Assembly (NCBI GenBank): GCA_001599355.1
Contig: BCGQ01000009.1
Location: 434,001-498,000 of the forward strand
Source: Nakazawaea peltata
Lineage: Eukaryota > Ascomycota > Pichiomycetes > Alaninales > Pachysolenaceae
Length of the DNA stretch: 64,000 nucleotides
Reading direction: 5' to 3'
Of this stretch, positions 28,431-39,096 are shown one piece after another (the stretch's first letter is position 1; each line of letters begins with the position of its first letter). The notes beneath the pieces were generated by a model. The model was not told where the DNA came from, did not search any database, and saw nothing but the letters and a program-made list of their open reading frames with translations. A program made the translations under genes and the position numbers.

Positions 28431-28505
28431 TTCTGTGCTAGTTCTAGAAGGGGATCGAGGGCAGAGCAGAGGTTCAATTGACGGAAGGGATAGCTAAAAG
28501 ACGCG

Positions 28506-31031
28506 ATGTCTCGTTTAATTGTGAAAGGATTACCTAAATACCTCGATGAGGAGAAGTTGAAAAGTCATTTTTCCAAGCAAGGAGACGTTACCGATGTCAA
28601 GTTGATGAAAAATAGAAATGGAGAATCCAGAAGGTTTGCATTCATTGGATACAAGTCAACGGCGGATGCCGAGCTGCTGGTACGGTACTTCAACCAATCT
28701 TATATAGACACTCAGAGGATCTCTGTGGAGTTGGCTAAGAGTTTTGTGGACCCATCTGTGCCATTGCTGTGGAGAGAGAAGAAGAAGTTACAGGAGCAAA
28801 GACTTAAGCAAGAGGCTGAGAAGTTAGAAGAGCAAAGAGTTAGGTTGGAACTGAAAAAACAACCAAAGAAGCAAAAGATTAGTGAGATAATTGATCAAGA
28901 GATCTCTAATGACCCAAAATTGAAAGAATTTATGGAGGTTATGAAGCCTAGTCATGAAGCTAAGAGTTGGGCTAATGATGCTGTAGTGAATGAAGATGGG
29001 GTACCATCTGCCAGGGATTTGGAGATTGCTTTGCTGAAAAAGGATTGGACATATGTGGATGAAAGTGAAGAGGTTAGATCTAGTTTACCTCCGGTCCTGG
29101 TTGTAGACCATCAGGACTCCAGTGATGATGAATATGAGGATTTCAAGGCAAAGACAGTTGAAGATTCAAAGGACCAAGATGACGACGAAGAAATGATGAT
29201 CCCATTGTCTGAGATACCTGATAAAGACGAAAATACCGAAGGAATGACCGATTTCGATTGGTTGAAGAGCAGACAGAAGAGAATCAAAGAAGGTGAAGTT
29301 CAAGAGGAAGAACAAAAACCTGAAGAGACTCCAAAGCCTCTGCCAAAAGAGCCAGAACAGCAAATAAGAGAACCTGCACCTCAACCAGAGGACGAAGGAG
29401 ATAAAGTGATAGCCAAAATTTCCGACACAGGTAGATTGTTCTTGAGAAATATTTCTTACTCAGCCAAAGAGGACGATTTCAGAGAGTTATTCAGTAGATT
29501 TGGAGATTTGGAGGAAGTACATATTGCGGTAGACACCAGAACCGGAAACTCCAAAGGATTTGCATACATTCAATTCAGTGTTCCTCAGGATGCTGTTGAT
29601 CTGTATTTGACTTTGGATAAACAGATTTTCCAAGGTAGATTGTTGCATATCCTTCCAGCTGATGCCAAGAAGTCTCATAGATTAGATGAATTTGAGTTGA
29701 AGAACTTACCATTGAAGAAGCAAAGAGAGTTGAAGAAGAAACTGGAACTGTCAAGAGCTACTTTCAGTTGGAATTCTCTTTATATGAACAATGATGCCGT
29801 TTTGGAGTCTGTTGCTCTGAATATGGGTATTGCCAAGTCCGATTTAATCAACCCTGAGAACAGTTCTTCTGCTGTCAAACAGGCTTTGGCCGAAGCTTCG
29901 GTTATTGGAGATGCCAGAAAATTCTTTGAAGACAGAGGGGTTGATTTGACTTCCTTCGAGAAGAAAGAGAAGGATGACAGAGTTATCTTGGTTAAGAATT
30001 TCCCCTTCGGTACCTCTGTGGACGAGTTGTCTGATTTATTCACTCCTTTTGGTGAGGTCAAACGTCTTGTGATGCCACCAGCAGGAACAATTGCGATTGT
30101 TGAATTCAGAGATCTGCCAAACGGTAGAGCTCTGTTCACCAAGCTCGCATTCAGAAGATTCAAAAAGTCGATCATCTACTTGGAGAAAGGTCCAGAAGGT
30201 TTGTTCACTAGAGAGCCTACTCTGAATGAATCGGTTTCTGAAAAGAGACCCGATGAAGCAGTTGTGGATCTGAAGGAGGCCAAGTTATCTGCTAATGATT
30301 TGATGGAGACTGAGACCGCAGAGGCTGTAGACGATTACTCTGGCCCAACTGTAAGTGTCTTTGTCAAGAACTTAAATTTCAGTACTACAAAGGAACAATT
30401 GACTCTGCATTTCAAACCTTTGGACGGTTTTGTCGTTGGTATTATTAAGACCAAACCAGACTCCAAGAATCCTGGTAAGACTTTGAGTATGGGTTTTGGA
30501 TTTGTTGAATTCAAGACAAAAGAACAGGCTGAAGTGGCCATTAAGACCTTGGATGGAAGTCTTTTGGACGGACATAAGTTGCAATTGAAGTTATCGACAA
30601 GAGCTACCAGTTCCACCAACTCTTCATCCAAACCAAAATCTTCAAAGACTGCCAAGATCATCGTCAAGAACTTGCCATTCGAAGCTACCAGAAAGGATAT
30701 TGTGGAATTATTCTCCAGTTTCGGCCAATTGAAGTCTGCTAGAGTTCCTAAGAAGTTCGACAAGAGTGCCAGAGGTTTTGCTTTCATCGAGTTTTCTCTC
30801 GTTAAAGAAGCAGAACTGGCTATGGACCAATTGAGAGGTGTGCATTTATTGGGAAGAAGATTGGTCATGCAATATGCCAATCAAGAGTCTGATAATGTAG
30901 ACGAAGAGATCGAGAAAATGACTGCTAAGGTCAAGAGACAAGTCGATACCACTAAATTATCGAACCTGTCTAGATTGACCGGTAAGAGAAAGTTGGATCT
31001 TGAAGATGAAGAGGATGATGTTGGATTTTGA
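28506..31031 (+). CDS. MRD1: Pre-rRNA processing RNA-binding protein Mrd1
   Basis: An 841-residue nucleolar protein with five RRM domains, needed for early 35S pre-rRNA cleavages and 18S rRNA production in the U3 processome. RRMs begin at about residues 2 (LIVKGLPKYL), 308 (LFLRNISYSA), 490 (VILVKNFPFG), 617 (VFVKNLNFST) and 717 (IIVKNLPFEA), each with an RNP1-like block such as GFAYIQF, GFGFVEF and GFAFIEF. A charged, partly coiled linker (about 95-290) separates RRM1 and RRM2. The third RRM is degenerate at RNP1, as is usual in this family. Two CTG codons in RRM1 (DAE-CTG-CTG-VRYFN) fit Ala better than Leu. Length is close to 887 in S. cerevisiae. The promoter carries PAC and RRPE. Confidence 0.96.
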   Translation: MSRLIVKGLPKYLDEEKLKSHFSKQGDVTDVKLMKNRNGESRRFAFIGYKSTADAELLVRYFNQSYIDTQRISVELAKSFVDPSVPLLWREKKKLQEQRLKQEAEKLEEQRVRLELKKQPKKQKISEIIDQEISNDPKLKEFMEVMKPSHEAKSWANDAVVNEDGVPSARDLEIALLKKDWTYVDESEEVRSSLPPVLVVDHQDSSDDEYEDFKAKTVEDSKDQDDDEEMMIPLSEIPDKDENTEGMTDFDWLKSRQKRIKEGEVQEEEQKPEETPKPLPKEPEQQIREPAPQPEDEGDKVIAKISDTGRLFLRNISYSAKEDDFRELFSRFGDLEEVHIAVDTRTGNSKGFAYIQFSVPQDAVDLYLTLDKQIFQGRLLHILPADAKKSHRLDEFELKNLPLKKQRELKKKLELSRATFSWNSLYMNNDAVLESVALNMGIAKSDLINPENSSSAVKQALAEASVIGDARKFFEDRGVDLTSFEKKEKDDRVILVKNFPFGTSVDELSDLFTPFGEVKRLVMPPAGTIAIVEFRDLPNGRALFTKLAFRRFKKSIIYLEKGPEGLFTREPTLNESVSEKRPDEAVVDLKEAKLSANDLMETETAEAVDDYSGPTVSVFVKNLNFSTTKEQLTLHFKPLDGFVVGIIKTKPDSKNPGKTLSMGFGFVEFKTKEQAEVAIKTLDGSLLDGHKLQLKLSTRATSSTNSSSKPKSSKTAKIIVKNLPFEATRKDIVELFSSFGQLKSARVPKKFDKSARGFAFIEFSLVKEAELAMDQLRGVHLLGRRLVMQYANQESDNVDEEIEKMTAKVKRQVDTTKLSNLSRLTGKRKLDLEDEEDDVGF

Positions 31032-31269
31032 GTATGTAAACTATGCACCATGAAAACTAATAAACTAAACGATCAAATTGTTCTGTGTAAATCCCTTGAT
31101 CACCCCCAAAATTGGGGGTAATTTTTCTGCGCAACCGGCCCTACTCCGCTCGGATTTTCCCCTCGAGGAGCCGAAAAAGTTGCCCGGAATTTTCCAGCGA
31201 TGGATTTCACTGAGGAATCGATAAGATAGGAGTGAGAAGTAAGGTGAGAAGTAAGGGAATTGGGGCGAT

Positions 31270-32967
31270 ATGATCAGAGGTATTGGTAGAATAGGAGTAA
31301 TTAGGAGAGGAAATGCCAATTTTGGGGTTGGTAGAAGATTTTTAAGTACTAAACCTACTCCCTCATCAGCTGAGGCGGGTCTTCTGCACAAGTTTCTGTT
31401 AGTTACCGCCAGTGTGGCTCTTGGAGCACTTTTGACTCAATATTATTACTATAGAGACCCACCAAAAGGTATTTATCCATTGAATTCGACTGCTCCATTG
31501 AATGAGTTGCTTCCTGTAACCTATCTGAATGAGAAGGAGTTTGAGCAGGGACTTAAAGAGATCGAGGAAATCTTGGGTGAGCAGCATGTTTCTCGTTCCG
31601 TTGAAGATATCGAACATAGAAGTGATTCCTTCTTCAATACTCATAAGGCCAAGCCACATGAACGTCCAAAGGCAGTTGTGTTCCCAGGTTCTACCGAGGA
31701 TGTATCGAAGATCATGAAGGTCTGTCATAAGTATCGTATTCCTGTCGTTCCTTTCAGTGGAGGAACCTCTCTTGAAGGTCACTATGTTCAGACTAGACAA
31801 GGTCTTTCATTGGATATGTCAAGAATGGACAAGATCATCCTGTTCAACAAGGGAGATTTGGATGTTGTATGTGAACCAGGTGTTGGTTGGCAAGATTTGA
31901 ATGCCTTTTTGGAACCTCATGGGTTAATGATCGGAGTCGATCCAGGACCTGGAGCTCATTTAGGTGGAATGAGTGCTTGTTCATGTTCAGGTACTAATGC
32001 TTTCAATTTCGGAACTATGAAGGAGAATGTAATTGCTTTAGAAGTTGTTTTAGCTGATGGAACTGTTATCACTACTAGACAAAGACCTAAGAAAACCTCA
32101 GCTGGTTATAATTTGACCGGTTTATTCATTGGATCTGAAGGTACTTTGGGAGTAGTCACCAGAGTCACCATGAAATTACACAGTAGACCTCAAAATGAGA
32201 GTATCACTGCTGTGACCTTCCCAACTATTAAGGATGCTACTCTTCTGGTAGCTAATATGATCCAAAATGGAATCAAATTGAATGCTGTCGAGTTCTTGAA
32301 CACTGTCATGGTCAAATGCTTGAACGAATCTGGTCAATTGAAAGATCCATACCCTGAAGCACCAATTTTATTATTGAAAATCGGAGGTCTGACCCCGACT
32401 ATCACTAAAGAAACTTTAAAGAGAGTCCAAGCTATCACCAAGCTGAACAATGCCATTTCTTACAGATCAGCTACTACAGAGAAGGAGAAAGATGAGATTT
32501 GGAGTGCTAGAAAGTTGGTTCTTTGGTCGTCGATTGAGTACGGAAAGAAGATTTTGGGACCTAATTCTCAGGTTATTACTACCGATGTCGCCGTCCCAAT
32601 CTCCGATTTGCCTTCTGTCATTCTGGATACCGAAGAAGATATCAACAACTCCGGAATGCTCGCAACTATCCTCGGTCATGTTGGTGACGGTAACTTCCAC
32701 GTCTTGGTCGTGTACGATGACACAAACAAGGACAAGGCGATCGGAATCGCCGATCGAATTGTTGAGAGGGCTGTCGTTAAATATGATGGAACTTGTACCG
32801 GTGAGCACGGTGTAGGAATTGGAAAGAGACAATATTTAAAGATGGAATTAGGTGAGGACTCGATTGATTTGATGAGAAAGATCAAGATAGCAATGGATCC
32901 ACTTCGTATTTTGAATCCTGATAAGATTTTCCAAGTTGATCCTAATGAACCTGTTCAAGATCATTGA
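31270..32967 (+). CDS. DLD1: Mitochondrial D-lactate dehydrogenase (cytochrome)
   Basis: A 565-residue FAD enzyme that oxidises D-lactate to pyruvate and passes electrons to cytochrome c at the inner membrane. The N-terminus is a mitochondrial signal followed by one membrane span (about 36-54, LLVTASVALGALL). The PCMH-type FAD domain (about 130-310) has PVVPFSGGTSLEGH and DPGPGAHLGGMSACSCSGTNAFNFGTM. The C-terminal domain carries GHVGDGNFHVLVVYD and TCTGEHGVGIGKRQYL, typical of the 2-hydroxyacid/D-lactate branch. Dld2/Dld3-type D-2-hydroxyglutarate enzymes are relatives, but the N-terminal span and overall match favour Dld1. Its neighbour MRD1 ends 238 nt upstream on the same strand. Confidence 0.93.
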   Translation: MIRGIGRIGVIRRGNANFGVGRRFLSTKPTPSSAEAGLLHKFLLVTASVALGALLTQYYYYRDPPKGIYPLNSTAPLNELLPVTYLNEKEFEQGLKEIEEILGEQHVSRSVEDIEHRSDSFFNTHKAKPHERPKAVVFPGSTEDVSKIMKVCHKYRIPVVPFSGGTSLEGHYVQTRQGLSLDMSRMDKIILFNKGDLDVVCEPGVGWQDLNAFLEPHGLMIGVDPGPGAHLGGMSACSCSGTNAFNFGTMKENVIALEVVLADGTVITTRQRPKKTSAGYNLTGLFIGSEGTLGVVTRVTMKLHSRPQNESITAVTFPTIKDATLLVANMIQNGIKLNAVEFLNTVMVKCLNESGQLKDPYPEAPILLLKIGGLTPTITKETLKRVQAITKLNNAISYRSATTEKEKDEIWSARKLVLWSSIEYGKKILGPNSQVITTDVAVPISDLPSVILDTEEDINNSGMLATILGHVGDGNFHVLVVYDDTNKDKAIGIADRIVERAVVKYDGTCTGEHGVGIGKRQYLKMELGEDSIDLMRKIKIAMDPLRILNPDKIFQVDPNEPVQDH

Positions 32968-33233
32968 AATAGATTGGATAGAAATATATGTTTAATTTGA
33001 TAGTGTGTAGACCACTCCCCCTCGCCCCCCACATCCCTTTTGACCTATGTGATGAACTTAACGAACTGAGCAATAGAGTAAAAAAGTGAAATATTTTGGG
33101 CGGAGATCAGACAGAGCCTAGGCGGAGCTTTGGCGGAAAACGCGCGGAGAACGCGCGGGGTCCAAGGGCGCGTCGCGATTTGATCGAAATGTAAACATTA
33201 GGAGATGAGCTAGATTAGTCATATACTCAACGG

Positions 33234-35723
33234 ATGAAGATGGTGGGTATTGAGAATGACGAAATGGTTACTGATGCTATGAAAGCTTCGGAAATTTCAA
33301 TTTTGGACCGCCATGAACTGGCTTTGCTGTCTCTGGATCGATCCGATGACCCCTTACAGCTCTATATCGAATACATTGAGTATTTGAGAGAGGCAGGGGA
33401 GGAAAATGGAGATAAACTTGTGGCTTTATTGACAAGATGTGTTCAGACGTTCAAGGATGATGTAACTTATCGATCAGATGTCCGTTTAATGCAGATTTGG
33501 TTCCAATATATCGAGTTTTCAGACTCCCCAGAAGATATCTATTTATACATGTTCAGGAAGCAGATGGGGACACATTTAGGGTGCTTTTATCAGAGTTTTT
33601 GTGATTTATTGGAAAGAAATGGTAATTACCAGCAATGCTATGAGGTATATAAGTATGCTACAAGTATAAAACAACATATTCGTAATGAAGTGTCTCTAAG
33701 AGAACGGTTTGAAGAATTCAAGCTGCGGTTGGTGAGTTATGAAAAATTCACTGGGCTGATAAATAGGGATTCTGTTCCATTTTTAGCATTGCCTAATGGA
33801 CAAAGAGCTTTGAATTCGTCTCCTCCTCGAAAGAAGTTGAAGCAAACACCACATATCATTACTACAGCATTATATCCACCTCAATTAACTATAGTGAATA
33901 TTGAAGGAAAGAAGCCCGAGAAATGGAGATTAAATTTGAATGTCTTGTATACGAATGATGAGGAATTCACCCCAGAGGAGATTTTATGCATGGAGAGGGG
34001 TATATATAGTTCACTGGAGAGTAGCCAAGAGACCGTAGTTCTGTCTCGTAGAGAATCAATTCCGGGAAAGGTTCCTCTTCAAGAAAAATTGGGAAATGAT
34101 ATGAATAAGTCGTCCAATATTGGGTCTGCGGCACCAGAGAGCAATGACAGAGCTGAGGACTCCAGGAAGATAGTCCAAAAAGAATTAGACCAGAGTTATA
34201 ATCTGGATGTAGAAAAGACTGTAGCAGATGACATTGAAAATTGTTCACCGGAGGAAATAAAGCAGGAGAGGGATGTTAAGCCACAGTTTAACCCAGATCA
34301 TAATGTTGATCTGGCTATAAATAATATTAAAATAGAGAGTGGTCAGGCTGTAATAGGTGATAACGTCGTTGTGGCATCCCCTATCCCAGTCAGTGTTCCA
34401 GTTTCAGTCACTACTGCTGAACCCGAAATCCTTTTATCTGAAGATGAAGAACCCGAAGATTTCCAACCTGATTCCCCTCAAACCCCTAAATCCAACCAAA
34501 TATCTTCTGACGTTTTAAGTGGCGATAGTTCTGTTAGAAGAACCAATTTAGTACCGTATCTCACGCCAATCCCTGAATTATCTGAACCTTCAACAACTAA
34601 TCATGGATCTGATCTAATGAGCTCTCCATTTATAGAAGAGCCTGACGATCTGGATAAAATTAAACCTCCTCCAGTAACGACAGATCTCATTATCAACCCT
34701 CTTGACGATGATATAAGATCTCAGATCCTTAGTAGAGAGGGATTGCATAAATATGATGACTACAACGTATATAATCGTGAGATGGGCAAAATTCTGGTTC
34801 TCAAAAGATACTTTGTGACCAATAATCGTAAAGCTGCGGTAGGAGATAAGAAATCCATGTTAGAATTTGACGATGAATTATATTGTGTTCGATCCAAATT
34901 AGGAGAAGGAGGATATGCGACAGTTTACCTCGCTGAGAGTTCGTCTGGATCTATGGATCTGATCAAAATTGAGAAACCTGCTTGTCCATGGGAATATTTC
35001 ATATTGAAACAGATTGAGGAACGGATTCCTCAAATTTGTAAATTTATTGTGACGACAAAGGGGATGAATATCTACAGTGACGAAAGTTACTTGATACTAG
35101 AGTATTTGCATAGGGGTACATTGTTAGATTTAGTTAACCATTTCCGTAGTAAAAATGAGAGTCTTGATGAGAGATTAATCTTGCTGATCATGCACGAGCT
35201 TATAGAAGCTATATGTTGCTTGCACAAAAATGGGATTATCCATGGTGATTTAAAGCCAGATAATTGCATGATCTCTCTTTCTAATCAAGATACTTTGACC
35301 AAGATGATTGATTTTGGTAGAGCCATCGACTTAAATAAACTTCCTAAAGGTGTAAAATTCAAACTGAGTTGGGAAACAGATGAACAGGATTGTCCTGAAA
35401 TGAGAAATGAAGACACATGGGTTTTTGAAGTGGATTATTTCGGATTACTGAATATTCTTCATGTTCTTTTATTCCAAGAACCTATTAAGATTGTCGAAGA
35501 CCCAGAAAGAGGGGGTTATAAGTTGAGAAATTCGATTAAAAGGTATTGGGATGAGGTATGGCTGGTGTTATTCAATGTTTTAATTAATAGTAGACAGTTT
35601 GAGGATGGAATGGCCATTGATATGCTCGAGCATTTAAGAGGAAAGATGCTGAAGAAGCTTGTAAACTCAAGACCTCACTTGGTGAAGATTATCGATAACC
35701 TCAACCATGAGAGAATTGTATAA
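33234..35723 (+). CDS. BUB1: Spindle checkpoint kinase Bub1
   Basis: An 829-residue kinetochore kinase that phosphorylates histone H2A and recruits checkpoint and shugoshin proteins. The N-terminal Mad3/Bub1 TPR domain (about 35-165) is followed by a Bub3-binding (GLEBS-like) block (about 227-256, LYTNDEEFTPEEILCMERG). A long acidic, probably disordered, middle follows. The kinase domain runs from about 550 to the end: glycine loop LGEGGYATVYLAE (from 556), Lys in DLIKIEKP (578), catalytic HGDLKPDN (670) and DFG (693). The HGD form of the loop is usual for Bub1. A second in-frame ATG two codons on is equally possible as the start. An active kinase is expected because all core residues are present. 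MAD3 alone would lack the kinase. Confidence 0.95.
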   Translation: MKMVGIENDEMVTDAMKASEISILDRHELALLSLDRSDDPLQLYIEYIEYLREAGEENGDKLVALLTRCVQTFKDDVTYRSDVRLMQIWFQYIEFSDSPEDIYLYMFRKQMGTHLGCFYQSFCDLLERNGNYQQCYEVYKYATSIKQHIRNEVSLRERFEEFKLRLVSYEKFTGLINRDSVPFLALPNGQRALNSSPPRKKLKQTPHIITTALYPPQLTIVNIEGKKPEKWRLNLNVLYTNDEEFTPEEILCMERGIYSSLESSQETVVLSRRESIPGKVPLQEKLGNDMNKSSNIGSAAPESNDRAEDSRKIVQKELDQSYNLDVEKTVADDIENCSPEEIKQERDVKPQFNPDHNVDLAINNIKIESGQAVIGDNVVVASPIPVSVPVSVTTAEPEILLSEDEEPEDFQPDSPQTPKSNQISSDVLSGDSSVRRTNLVPYLTPIPELSEPSTTNHGSDLMSSPFIEEPDDLDKIKPPPVTTDLIINPLDDDIRSQILSREGLHKYDDYNVYNREMGKILVLKRYFVTNNRKAAVGDKKSMLEFDDELYCVRSKLGEGGYATVYLAESSSGSMDLIKIEKPACPWEYFILKQIEERIPQICKFIVTTKGMNIYSDESYLILEYLHRGTLLDLVNHFRSKNESLDERLILLIMHELIEAICCLHKNGIIHGDLKPDNCMISLSNQDTLTKMIDFGRAIDLNKLPKGVKFKLSWETDEQDCPEMRNEDTWVFEVDYFGLLNILHVLLFQEPIKIVEDPERGGYKLRNSIKRYWDEVWLVLFNVLINSRQFEDGMAIDMLEHLRGKMLKKLVNSRPHLVKIIDNLNHERIV

Positions 35724-35774
35724 AAACGTTACGAAATTTTATAAATTCAAATGTAAATTAAACTAAATATCTAC

Positions 35775-37382
35775 CTATAAAGCGTATCTGAAGTGAGGGT
35801 TCTCGAAATCAGTCAAATCAGCAAACTCCTGGTTCTCCATGAAGATTTCGTCCTCTCCAGCGGCCTTTCTCTCAGCAGCGAGCTTGTCTCTCTTTCTGTT
35901 GTCAAAGAGGTAAGACAGGTACAAGGCCATAAGAATGGCCAAGGATAAAGAGTAACATACAACAATGGAGATCTTGGCACTGTTGTAATGAGGCTCCTCA
36001 TTGGCACGGAAGGTTTGAGGACCTACAATGTTACCGACACAGTAACCGATCAAGAAAATCAGGTTAACGGTGACCTTCTTGGTGTGACCAGCAGTGTTAG
36101 AAGCGAAGATAGAAAGACAACAGATCATACCGACTGGGGAAAGAGTCATCAAGTAATAACCGGCAAGACGGGTCTTCTTTGCTTCGGCAAAGGCCAATAA
36201 ACAAGCGGACATAGTGGTGATCAGGGTCAGGGTGATGGCAAGCAACAATCTGTGAGGGAAGAATCTGTGGAGGTAACCAAATAAGATACAACCTACGATT
36301 TCAACAGCACCACTTGGCATTCCCATTAACAAAGTCTTTGGAGTTGAGAATCCAAAGTCTTGGGACAACAAGATAGAGGAGAAGTTGGTCAAACCACCGT
36401 TTGGAATATCACTGGCAATACCGAACAAGAAACAAAGCCATGTTCTGTAATCCATAAGCAGCTCTTTGAATTGGTGCATCTTGAAATGTCTGTTACCGAA
36501 ACCTTGGTTGTTACCTCTAATTCTTTGGACAACCAAAAGCTTTTCTTCAGGAGTCAAGAACCAAGCGCCAGCTGGAGTGTCTGGAATGTGGAAGAAGAAG
36601 GCAACACCTACAGTGATGGTCATCAAACCACAAATGATGAACAAAATCTTCCAAGCTTCGAAAGAATAAGAATCGACACGAGCGTAAAGACCGTACAGAA
36701 TGGAGTTGTTCAAAATAGTACCGAAACCGTTGAACAGGAACCATAAGTTGGTGACAAAGAATTGTTCAGAAGTCTTGAACCATTGACTGGTCAAGATGGT
36801 CATAGCTGGGGTAACCAGACTCTCTAAAGCACCAAGGACAACACGCAAGAAAATGAAACCAGCGTAGTTAGGAGTAGCATGCAAACACAAGACAATACCC
36901 CAAGCGACAATGAAGATGGCGGCGGTTTTCAGTAATGGGAAATGTTGTAATAAGTAAGAGGCTGGGAATTCAAAGGCCAAATAACCCAAATAGAAACCGG
37001 AACCAACCCAGGTATATTTGTTACCGGTCATATCAAGGTCGGTCTTCAAACCCATAATCAGGGCAGAGGAGTTAGAAATCTTGTCCATGAATTGAATAGA
37101 GTACAAAAGACAAAGCAATGGCAATAAGTACAAACATGATTTGCTGAAAATTCTCTTGTCGGTAGCGGCATCTAATTCGACACCTTCAGCTTCCAAAGCC
37201 AATTTCATGGCTTCGTCTACATCACCAGTGACAGCAACTTCCTTACCAGAAGGAGAAATGATGGTGGTGATAACTGCGGAGGCATCTCCGATTTGACCTT
37301 GAGAGATAGAAGCAACGTTGTGTAAAGTGTTGGACTTTTCGTTGATCAAGTTAGTATCTGAGTTTTCGGATTTATCAGACAT
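35775..37382 (-). CDS. Dal5-family anion:cation symporter (MFS permease)
   Basis: A 535-residue major facilitator of the allantoate permease family (Dal5, Tna1, Vht1, Seo1 relatives), with a hydrophilic N-tail of about 80 residues, twelve predicted spans and a C-tail ending DFENPHFRYAL, typical of Dal5-like fungal permeases. Family blocks include LLPLLCLLYSIQFMDKISN, FVTPAMTI-like SLVTPAMTILTSQW and the loop HIPDTPAGAWFLTPEEK. Substrates in the family include allantoate, nicotinate, biotin, pantothenate and dipeptides; the sequence does not settle which. Two GATAAG sites upstream (37610-37615 and 37828-37833) suggest nitrogen control. The start is the ATG at 37382. Confidence 0.88.
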   Translation of the reverse strand: MSDKSENSDTNLINEKSNTLHNVASISQGQIGDASAVITTIISPSGKEVAVTGDVDEAMKLALEAEGVELDAATDKRIFSKSCLYLLPLLCLLYSIQFMDKISNSSALIMGLKTDLDMTGNKYTWVGSGFYLGYLAFEFPASYLLQHFPLLKTAAIFIVAWGIVLCLHATPNYAGFIFLRVVLGALESLVTPAMTILTSQWFKTSEQFFVTNLWFLFNGFGTILNNSILYGLYARVDSYSFEAWKILFIICGLMTITVGVAFFFHIPDTPAGAWFLTPEEKLLVVQRIRGNNQGFGNRHFKMHQFKELLMDYRTWLCFLFGIASDIPNGGLTNFSSILLSQDFGFSTPKTLLMGMPSGAVEIVGCILFGYLHRFFPHRLLLAITLTLITTMSACLLAFAEAKKTRLAGYYLMTLSPVGMICCLSIFASNTAGHTKKVTVNLIFLIGYCVGNIVGPQTFRANEEPHYNSAKISIVVCYSLSLAILMALYLSYLFDNRKRDKLAAERKAAGEDEIFMENQEFADLTDFENPHFRYAL

Positions 37383-39096
37383 TTTTAATTATGAATAACG
37401 TTTAAAATTGGGGGTGTTTTGGGGAAACGTAAAAGATATTTATATAATAATAAAAAATTGTCGTCGAAGTCAGAGGATCGTTGATAACAGGGCCGATATG
37501 CAAAACGATTAGAAAATTCGAAATGACAAGAATTGCAATCCTAATCGTACAGAATTCCCTATTGTTAATTGATCAAAGTAGCGTATCAGCGACTAGCCCT
37601 CCGGTTTTTCTTATCTCACCGCTCTTGCCCCTATAAGGGAAAAATAAGCTTCGTTAGCAGCGCGCTAAGCTCATCTCTGCCCCTTGGCAGAAGAATATTA
37701 ACTAGGCAAAATCGGAAGTGGGCAAATTTGCTTCCGCATCGAAAAATACTTGAGCTTTATGAGTGGTAAATGGCCGAGAAACGGTCAGATGCTGCTGCAT
37801 AGATTGTATCGGTTTAACGTTGGGGCAGATAAGTTGTAGCGGTTACAAATGCATCGTATTACATTGTGATTCGTGTTTTGTTCGAGCAGCATTTTACTCG
37901 TAGGTAATAGGGAAATATAAGCGATAACACAAAATTTCCTCTTGGCAGCGATGCCCAAGAGACCAATCAGAAGAGGAGATCGACGCATAGAAGGAGAACT
38001 TAAGAGTGGAGAGTGATTCAGTAAGAGGTTGATACAGAGGCGGAGAGCGCTTTCGAGTGCTTGTGAATGGTATACCCCGGTGAACATGATTAGATGATTT
38101 GTGGCGGAAAGGGAGTGGCTACTTTTCTATTCACACACTTTTTGTCTTGAGACCATCATTTATTATCTACCCTGTGTTAATCTTATTTCTTACTTGGCTT
38201 TTGACTCTGTTCAAACCCGCCGCCGCCGCACTTGCAGAAATCTGCCCTCGGCGTTATTTAAAAGATGTCGGACTGATATACCGATTAGGAAACTCATTCG
38301 CGATCAATCAAAAAAAAAATTTGCTGCGCAAAGCAAGATTTGCCCTTTAGTTGTTGCTTCGTTTTCGCGAGCGATCTGAAAAATCTGACCAGATAACCAA
38401 AAGCCCCCATTAGCCTCGGCTTCCACAACCTGCCAAACTATAAAAACCACATAGGGGGTTCGATTTTACAGTTTCCAAAATTTCACGAAATCATTATATC
38501 AGTCGAGATGATCTGATGCGGTCTTGCTAGTTCGAATAATTAACGATTCTGCCCTCGACAAATTTATCTTTTTCCACATTATCACCGCGTGTTTTTTGCT
38601 ATCTTTGTCTAGACTTGCCCTCCGTTATCATGCAAAAAAAAAAAAAGTCGGCTCGGAACGAAGTTTGTTACTCCTGAAAGGTGGGTCTTATCAGTTGCAC
38701 TTCATTTGCGGAAGGTTGATCCAGAATTCCCATGGTTAATCTACGATACTTCAGGGTTTATTGTTGAAAGCTGCAAAGCTGCTAAGTTGCTAAATCGGTT
38801 GCTAAAACCCTCTTTGCTCCGACCATCCTCTCTTCCTAATATACCTATTAAATCATCCCTCTCCTATAATATTCTGACTAGCTTTTTCTCTTTCTATTTT
38901 CAGTCGTGCCCCTGTCGGTATTTGCTGCACGCCGTTCTCGCATTTCAGTTGTGTCAATTTCCGCCGAAGCTGTTTCCGCCACACCTGCTCAGTATTTATT
39001 GTTTTAAAGGTAGTGTGTTGTTTGCTAATTATCCTTTCTAGGCCTTCTGTAAACAAACCTCTTATAGAACTGTTAGTTAAAGAATGATCCACAGGA
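37383..39096. other. 1.7-kb gene-free divergent region, permease and KAR3
   Basis: This is the longest gap in the window. GATAAG occurs at 37610-37615 (minus) and 37828-37833 (plus), suited to the permease. Several TGCCCT(T/C) motifs occur (about 38340, 38550 and 38610), echoing the hairpin core of the GH92 spacer. Poly-A tracts lie near 38310 and 38636. Open frames at 37785-38087, 38099-38379 and 38524-39041 are mutually overlapping, lack domain features and are not called. No tRNA or snRNA signature was recognised. An unrecognised ncRNA, replication origin or large promoter could be present. Confidence 0.5.
37610..37833. promoter_or_regulatory. Two GATAAG sites before the Dal5-like permease
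   Basis: GATAAG on the minus strand at 37615-37610 and on the plus strand at 37828-37833 lie about 230 and 450 nt upstream of the permease ATG. Paired GATAAG sites are the UAS of allantoin and nitrogen-transport genes in S. cerevisiae. The single hexamers are weak evidence on their own. Confidence 0.35.

Noticed and set aside
38099-38379. Two overlapping frames in the permease/KAR3 gap
   Set aside because: They overlap in different frames, have no recognisable domain and cross a poly-A run.
38395-38470. TAGCCTCGGC followed by GGGTTCGATTTT, like A and B boxes
   Set aside because: The T arm and acceptor stem cannot be formed.
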